Part shown: piece by piece, positions 58,956 through 64,000 of the stretch | How positions within the stretch are numbered: position 1 is the first letter of the stretch | How the letters are laid out: each line of letters starts with the position of its first letter | Assembly: GCA_026225945.1 (NCBI GenBank) | Contig: JAMJFZ010001780.1 | Span: forward strand, 1-64,000 | Direction: 5' to 3' | Source of the DNA: Cricetomys ansorgei | Lineage: Eukaryota; Chordata; Mammalia; Rodentia; Nesomyidae | DNA: 64,000 nucleotides | Program-made: the position numbers and the translations under genes | Notes under the pieces: generated by a model | Database searches by the model: none | What the model was told of the DNA's origin: nothing | What the model saw: the letters and a program-made list of their open reading frames with translations, nothing else

Positions 58956-60372
58956 ACATCAAAAGTAAATTGAAGTTAAAATAAATAATGTTACACTGCA
59001 AGTTGAAAGACTATAGCAAAGCATAAAGATGCTTGTGTACTAATTGAGAGTATTTTAATCGTGACAAGATTTAGAGAAATAAACACTGTAGTTGGAAACA
59101 CAGTGCTGAAAGCTCAATGTGGGTTCTGCTTTTCCTTTCTAGTGGCTTGGCAGGGACTCAGTGCTGAGCTCCAGCCTGGCCTCGGAAACAGAAGCAGTGC
59201 TGTTCAAAGGATTAATCAGTGGCCATCCACAGGAGGCCTGGGGCCAAGCACACATCCAGCCCCCTAAGCTGGTACAGAAAACATCGCCCTCTTCCTTGCT
59301 TTCAGCGTTCAATAGTGTAGGCCTGCCGCAGGGTAGTTTAAGCAGGGTTTTGTCTCCCTATCTACAGTGCTGTTGACCTCACCAAAGGCCTCTGTTCCTC
59401 TCTTCATTCTGCCACCGTGACTCACCCTGGACTACAGGATTAAAATGACCAACATTCCCTCAGCCATGATGGTCTGGTTTTTGACTCATGCTGAGCTATA
59501 GGCTGTATGGTTTCCAGGGATCAAGGGAAAACCCCTGTCTTCATTCAAGAGGGGGGAAAAAAAGAAAGAAAAAGCCCTTTCTATATCAGTGCTTCCAATT
59601 CTGTTGAATTCAATTAATTCAAAATAATCTATTTACATTCGGACGGTATATAGAACCCTGACAGAAATTCAGTAGAGGCTCATCAACAGCAGCTAAGCAG
59701 CTTTGTGTGTTTTGTGACACAACCGTTTTAATAAATACGTGTCTTGCAAATCTGTTATTTTTGAATTGATATTCTTTGCTCCTTTAACTCATTTTTACCC
59801 CTTGGGGCTACTTTAATTCTAACTACAGTCACAGAAGACACCAGAAAGAGCAGAAAGAGAAAAATTGCTAAAATACTTTATGTGTGAGTAGATTTATCTG
59901 TCATCAAATCTTTTAAATATATACGTATCATCTTACAAGAATGCTTATAACATATACAAATAGTGTAAATAGTTTTGAAAACAACACTTGAATATATACA
60001 TAGATAAAGAAATTTAAGTTTTGAGATACCCCTTTTCTTCTTCTTTAGTATATTCAACATCTACGCACCACAATGGTCTGACCTTTGTGGATAAAATTAT
60101 ATTTAAAAATCCTGCTGATCCAGTCCTTTGTTGGGTTTCCAGAAGAGGAGCACCTAGTTGATAACATCACAATTACTATGTGACACATCAAACTGGCTTC
60201 CAAGGCAGCCACAACCAGACAACTGCCTTGGCTTTTCTCAATCAGTCTTTCTCAATACAGGAGAATAAAAAGAGTGTCAAAATCCAGTGAATCCTTTCAC
60301 TTTTCAACTCAGTTGTAAAAGATATTGAAATAATACTGTAGACACGTCAGAGTTCTATCAAAGGCTTATTCA
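58956..60372. other. Repeat-free unique sequence
   Basis: 59075-59400 is GC-richer. It carries a good pyrimidine-rich acceptor-like site ending 'ctttctag' at 59142 but no matching donor. Frames at 59061-59376 are not recognised. The rest is AT-rich. Confidence 0.4.
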
Positions 60373-60610
60373 TTAAAGGGGAGGGAGGAGTGGGGAGAAA
60401 CGCCCAGTCCTGGAGTGGGGACCCTGCAGAGGGACAGATGCTGTATGATGGGAGAGAAAGACTGAGAGACACTGAAGGACAGACAGAGAGAGAGGGAAGG
60501 GAGAATAGAGGGAGAAAGAGGAGAATCAGGAGGAAGACATGACAGAGTGGGGAGGGGAGAGAGGAGAAGAAAGGGCAGGAACCAAGAGACCAAGAGACAA
60601 AGGAAGGATA
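60373..60610 (+). repeat. Long purine-biased tract
   Basis: About 240 bp with strong A+G bias on the + strand (runs such as 'ggggagggaggag', 'acagagagagaggg', 'gggagaaagaggag'). It could be part of a rodent L1 3' UTR, which carries a polypurine region, but no other L1 landmark confirms that. Minus-strand Ser/Leu/Pro-rich frames are artefacts. Confidence 0.7.
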
Positions 60611-61570
60611 GAATGGCCCAGTAGTGTTATTATTCGGAGGGAGCATCTATGAGCCCTATACCCTTGTTGATGACCAAGAAAGACTGGGAAGGTGGGTACA
60701 GGTGGTCCAGGAGGCGGGTTAAGAGGTGGTCCCACAACAGATATGGCGAGTCCCAGGTGAGCAACAAAAATTGTTCCCCAATTAGGATATACTCTTAGAT
60801 CTTTAGAAATGCTATATACAGCTCTTCTTTGATTGATTGACAGCCAAAGAAATAATTGTTTCTACTCTAATTACATCTTTAGCTAATTATTTCATTTCTA
60901 CACAAGCATATCCAAGTTGTATACATCCTGGATACCAATGCTGAAGATGAAAATCTCACTCCTTTTCTATTAATTATATGGTTGAGATATGTTTACAAAA
61001 TCTATAAATGTTTAAATAAGATTGTAAAGTCAGAAATTTTATCTGACTTGAGGGTGCTCCTGTACTTAGATATGTTTGTCAAATAAAACAATGTCGATGT
61101 CATAAATTAAATCTTAGATCAATTTAATAAAATATGTTGAGAATGGATTTATCACTTCTCTGCAGTCTGGAACTGAGTCCAGGCCGGGAAAATAGTTCCA
61201 TCCCAGTTATGGTGTATACTGGTCAAAAGTGGGAAAACTCAGACTCGTTTCTGGGTGACATGATGACTTAGTCATCCTTTCACAAGCAGGTTTTAAAAGG
61301 AAAACAACAAAAACGACCAGCTCATAATGAAAGGCTAGAAAATCAGTTTTGGCACAGAAAACAACCATGATGTCAGGGCTTGCTACTTTCTTATTTCTGA
61401 ATTAATTCTCTCACATATGGACATTTCCTAGAGGCACAAATGACCATTCATTATTATCCCCCAATTTATCCACTGGTAAAACATCTTGCTGATTCAGTCA
61501 TTTACAAGAGTCTATCTACCTGCCATTGATAATGGTTATTCATATATTTCCACCAAAAAAAAGTGAAACC
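60611..61570. other. Unique sequence, no gene seen
   Basis: Nothing recognised. Confidence 0.4.
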
Positions 61571-61672
61571 AACACTGAAGGTATTCAGAAAATATTTAAG
61601 CATTCAGTCTGTTGCATCCAGAACACTGAAGAAATTTAGAAAGTAAATATGGGTTCAGTATGTTGCATCCAG
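61571..61672 (+). repeat. 51-bp tandem duplication, two copies
   Basis: Copies 61571-61621 and 61622-61672 abut exactly. By hand alignment 41 of 51 positions match, with perfect ends ('aacactgaag' at the start, 'gttgcatccag' at the end) and most changes in the middle. Confidence 0.9.
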
Positions 61673-64000
61673 CATTGGAACATTTTTGTCTGGTTGTTGT
61701 GCAAACCTAACATTCATTCAATCAACTTACTTGCCACAAATGAGCCAAGCGTCTATTGCCATGTAGCACCTCTACATATTTGGTATGTTTTCCTTTCTAA
61801 GATGCAAATAAATAGTGTGGGTTTCTGTTGACAGTGTCAAATATCACAAGGCTGAGGACACATCCTGCCCATTTTGAGCCACAGAGATTCTGTTGGCCTC
61901 CATCAGTAGGCACAGGGTTTCTTGAGCAGAACACAGTATAGTAGTGCAGTGTGACTGTCTTTGAAACCATGCTTGAACAAGTCATGAAGTACATACCTCT
62001 TTCCTGATGAAAATGGAGCCACATTTTCCTGTTCTTCCCACCAGATGGAATTATGATTGGTGTGTGCTTGCCTTTTACATTGCTGTTTGATTCCATAATA
62101 AGAACCACATGAGACAATTTCGCTTTATTGGTTCTTCATTTGCCAACATGGCTTTTGTACAACTAATAAAATAAATAAAAATATTTCCCTTGTGTTTTTT
62201 TTCTTATAAAATACACTTGTTATATAAAGGATAAGCACATACCAATCAAAATCTGATCTGGCATAAGCAGTATTGTCTTGCTTTTCTTTTCATATAAAAC
62301 GAAGGAGTTTCCTAATAGCACTATTGGCTCACATTGAGCTATACCTATGTGTTAGATACTCTAGGTATTTATGTAGAGAGCAATGATTTAGTCTAGTGAT
62401 TCAGTAAACATTTTTAAATTGAATTACAATTGAAAATGCATTTCAGGAAAGAGACTGGTGGGGAAAATATGTATGTTTTCTGATGTCTGTGATAATAAAG
62501 CCATGATCTTCTCAGAGGAAGCCCTTGAAAAAGTAATGTGTATCTGGGTCATTTTCCTGGAGATAAGGAATGTGAATCCAAGCTATCATATTAACATGTA
62601 TAAATCCATCAATGTGCCATTGGTAGATCTTGGCCAAGATTTGGGGCATGGGCTACAAGTCACTTCATTAGTATACTGACCTGAAGTCTGATTAGTCATC
62701 AATGTTATAATAAATACTTATTATTTTAAATACTCAAAACAAATTCATAGAACATCACCTTCAGTGTATAAATGCTTGATATGGCAATGTCATAAAATCT
62801 GACATGAAATAAGGATTGATTTTCATCTTGGTCATCTTTTAAAGATCAACTTATTAAAGGACAGAAAGGGACTGTTTTCTCCTGTTAAATCGTTACATGT
62901 TTTTGGATATTGACCCTCCAAGAAGCCTTCAAAACCTATCAGAGGTCTGTTCCTTCATTTTCAGTTTTCAATTTGGGGAAACTCCAAGTGATAAAGAAAT
63001 GGGAGACTCATACATGAAAGAAAGTTTTTGAGAAATGGCTTTTTTTTTTTTGCCTAAAATGATACTTTCTTTCAGAGAAGAAGGTATTCAATATAAGATT
63101 TTAATTAGACTACATGAGACTTGAATTTAATCAAATGACTGTAAAAATATTTCTGAATCTAATGTTATCCTTCCCCTTTAAAGGAATAAAACCTGCCCAT
63201 GTTTTTTAAATAAACTCTGTTAAGAAAATTCCATTTGCTTAAAATCTTTCATCCCACGGTCTGGTTACTCGATTGCTTTCTATCATTCAACCTTGAGAAA
63301 CAGAGAAGGAGAAAATGAAAGCCGTCTCCAACCTGGACCTCACAAAAGCTGGATATCGTAAAGGAATGACTTCTGCCTTAAAGAAATTAAAAGGATTTAC
63401 CTTCTTTAAAGTAGCCAAAGCACATTTTTATCATCATTGCTAGCTTTGTAAATGGCAAAGACATGAAAACACACAAAAAGTGAATAATACTTGCAGAAGG
63501 CAAATTGTTTAAGATGGGAGCTGCTGCAACTTGATTGTTTGAATGCAAATATACATCTTCACATTTACCTGTTCAAAGGAACAGATTGAAGGAAAATGCT
63601 ACTTGTTTGGCTGAAATACTTCAGTATGGAGAGGTGATTCTTTGTGACCAGTTTCAAGATTAAATAGAAATCAGAGTGTTGATAGGAGTCACGTTGCCCC
63701 TTGCCCATGGAGCAAATTAATAAAGTAAGTCTCATGGGTAACAAGGCTCAACTTTGACCTTCCTCTAGCTCCAGAGCATGCTGACTTAGGGAGACTGGGC
63801 ATGTGCTGCCCAGGGGAGATTGATGGGATACATTTCTGCTCAGACAGCTCTCTCCCACACAGTTAGCCGACACCAGCCTACCTCAGTGCTGTTGCTTTTC
63901 TTGTTATGTCAGGGTTAAGGTCATGGTTAGGGCACAGTGAGGAAATGTGGAGTCTCGGGCTGTCTGCACCACACCTGGACTGTGAGAAACAGGGAGTTTC
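61673..64000. other. AT-rich unique sequence, no gene seen
   Basis: A 106-codon minus frame (61797-62117) and a 73-codon + frame (62458-62679) show no recognised domain. No SINE, LTR or L1 landmark recognised. The last 250 bp are GC-richer. Confidence 0.4.

Noticed and set aside
59061..59376. Exon starting at the acceptor-like site 59142
   Set aside because: The acceptor is good, but no donor follows within a reasonable exon length and the frames are not recognisable.
60347..60646. 99-codon minus frame rich in Ser, Leu and Pro
   Set aside because: It is the complement of a purine-biased tract, so the composition explains the open frame.
1..64000. CRISPR arrays, bacterial operons, tRNA, rRNA and snRNA genes
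   Set aside because: The window is rodent nuclear DNA; direct repeats seen are microsatellites or SINE-related, and the tRNA-like boxes belong to B2, B3, B4 and ID SINEs.

Overview
This window looks like nuclear DNA from a myomorph (mouse/rat/hamster/vole-type) rodent. The evidence is the repeat content: pol III SINEs of the B1, B2, B3, B4 and ID families, rodent MaLR LTRs, rodent Lx-type LINE-1 3' ends, a URR1-type hAT element, and many long (GT)n, (GA)n, (TAAA)n and (TATC)n microsatellites. Older pan-mammalian repeats (MIR, L2-like, MLT1, L1M) lie beneath them. Nothing fixes the species. No very young full-length L1 is visible.

I find no protein-coding gene I can defend. The longest open frames are about 130-140 codons. 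They are isolated, overlap frames on the other strand, and fit chance in 64 kb of AT-rich DNA. I recognised no tRNA, rRNA, snRNA or CRISPR array. The window is best read as intergenic or deep-intronic sequence.

Layout. 0-8.6 kb: L1M 3' fragment (about 2.06-2.81), MaLR LTR (5.59-5.92), B1 with target-site duplication (6.16-6.32), a 1.7-kb ancient repeat split by a B2 (6.5-8.2), URR1 (8.39-8.61). 8.6-19 kb: mostly unique, with CpG-retaining unique blocks at 12.0-13.2, a B3 at 16.0 and an LTR-like block at 18.6. 19-27 kb: a mobile-element cluster (B4, MLT1, a well-preserved solo ERVK-like LTR at 23.47-23.77, B1, B4, ID-like, MaLR). 27-40 kb: largely unique, including blocks at 28.7-29.15, 30.06-30.58 and 37.16-37.37 that look selected rather than decayed. 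40-42 kb: long minus-strand L1M with two (TA)n expansions. 45-51 kb: MIR, ID, two Lx 3' ends, and a MaLR interrupted by (TATC)n. 51-58.5 kb: ancient repeats and a B4. 58.6-64 kb: a strongly CpG-retaining AT-rich block, a polypurine tract and a 51-bp tandem duplication.

The items most worth following up are: (1) a CpG cluster at 37.2 kb holding a splice-bounded 103-nt segment with an open frame and a double ETS site; (2) the CpG-retaining block at 58.6-58.95 kb; (3) the solo LTR with CCAAT, GC, TATA and polyA elements and perfect 6-bp target duplications; (4) a 42-bp segment of an old L1 copied 670 bp away. Conservation and transcription could not be tested here. Repeat-family names come from recognising consensus features by eye, so boundaries are approximate unless a target-site duplication fixes them.
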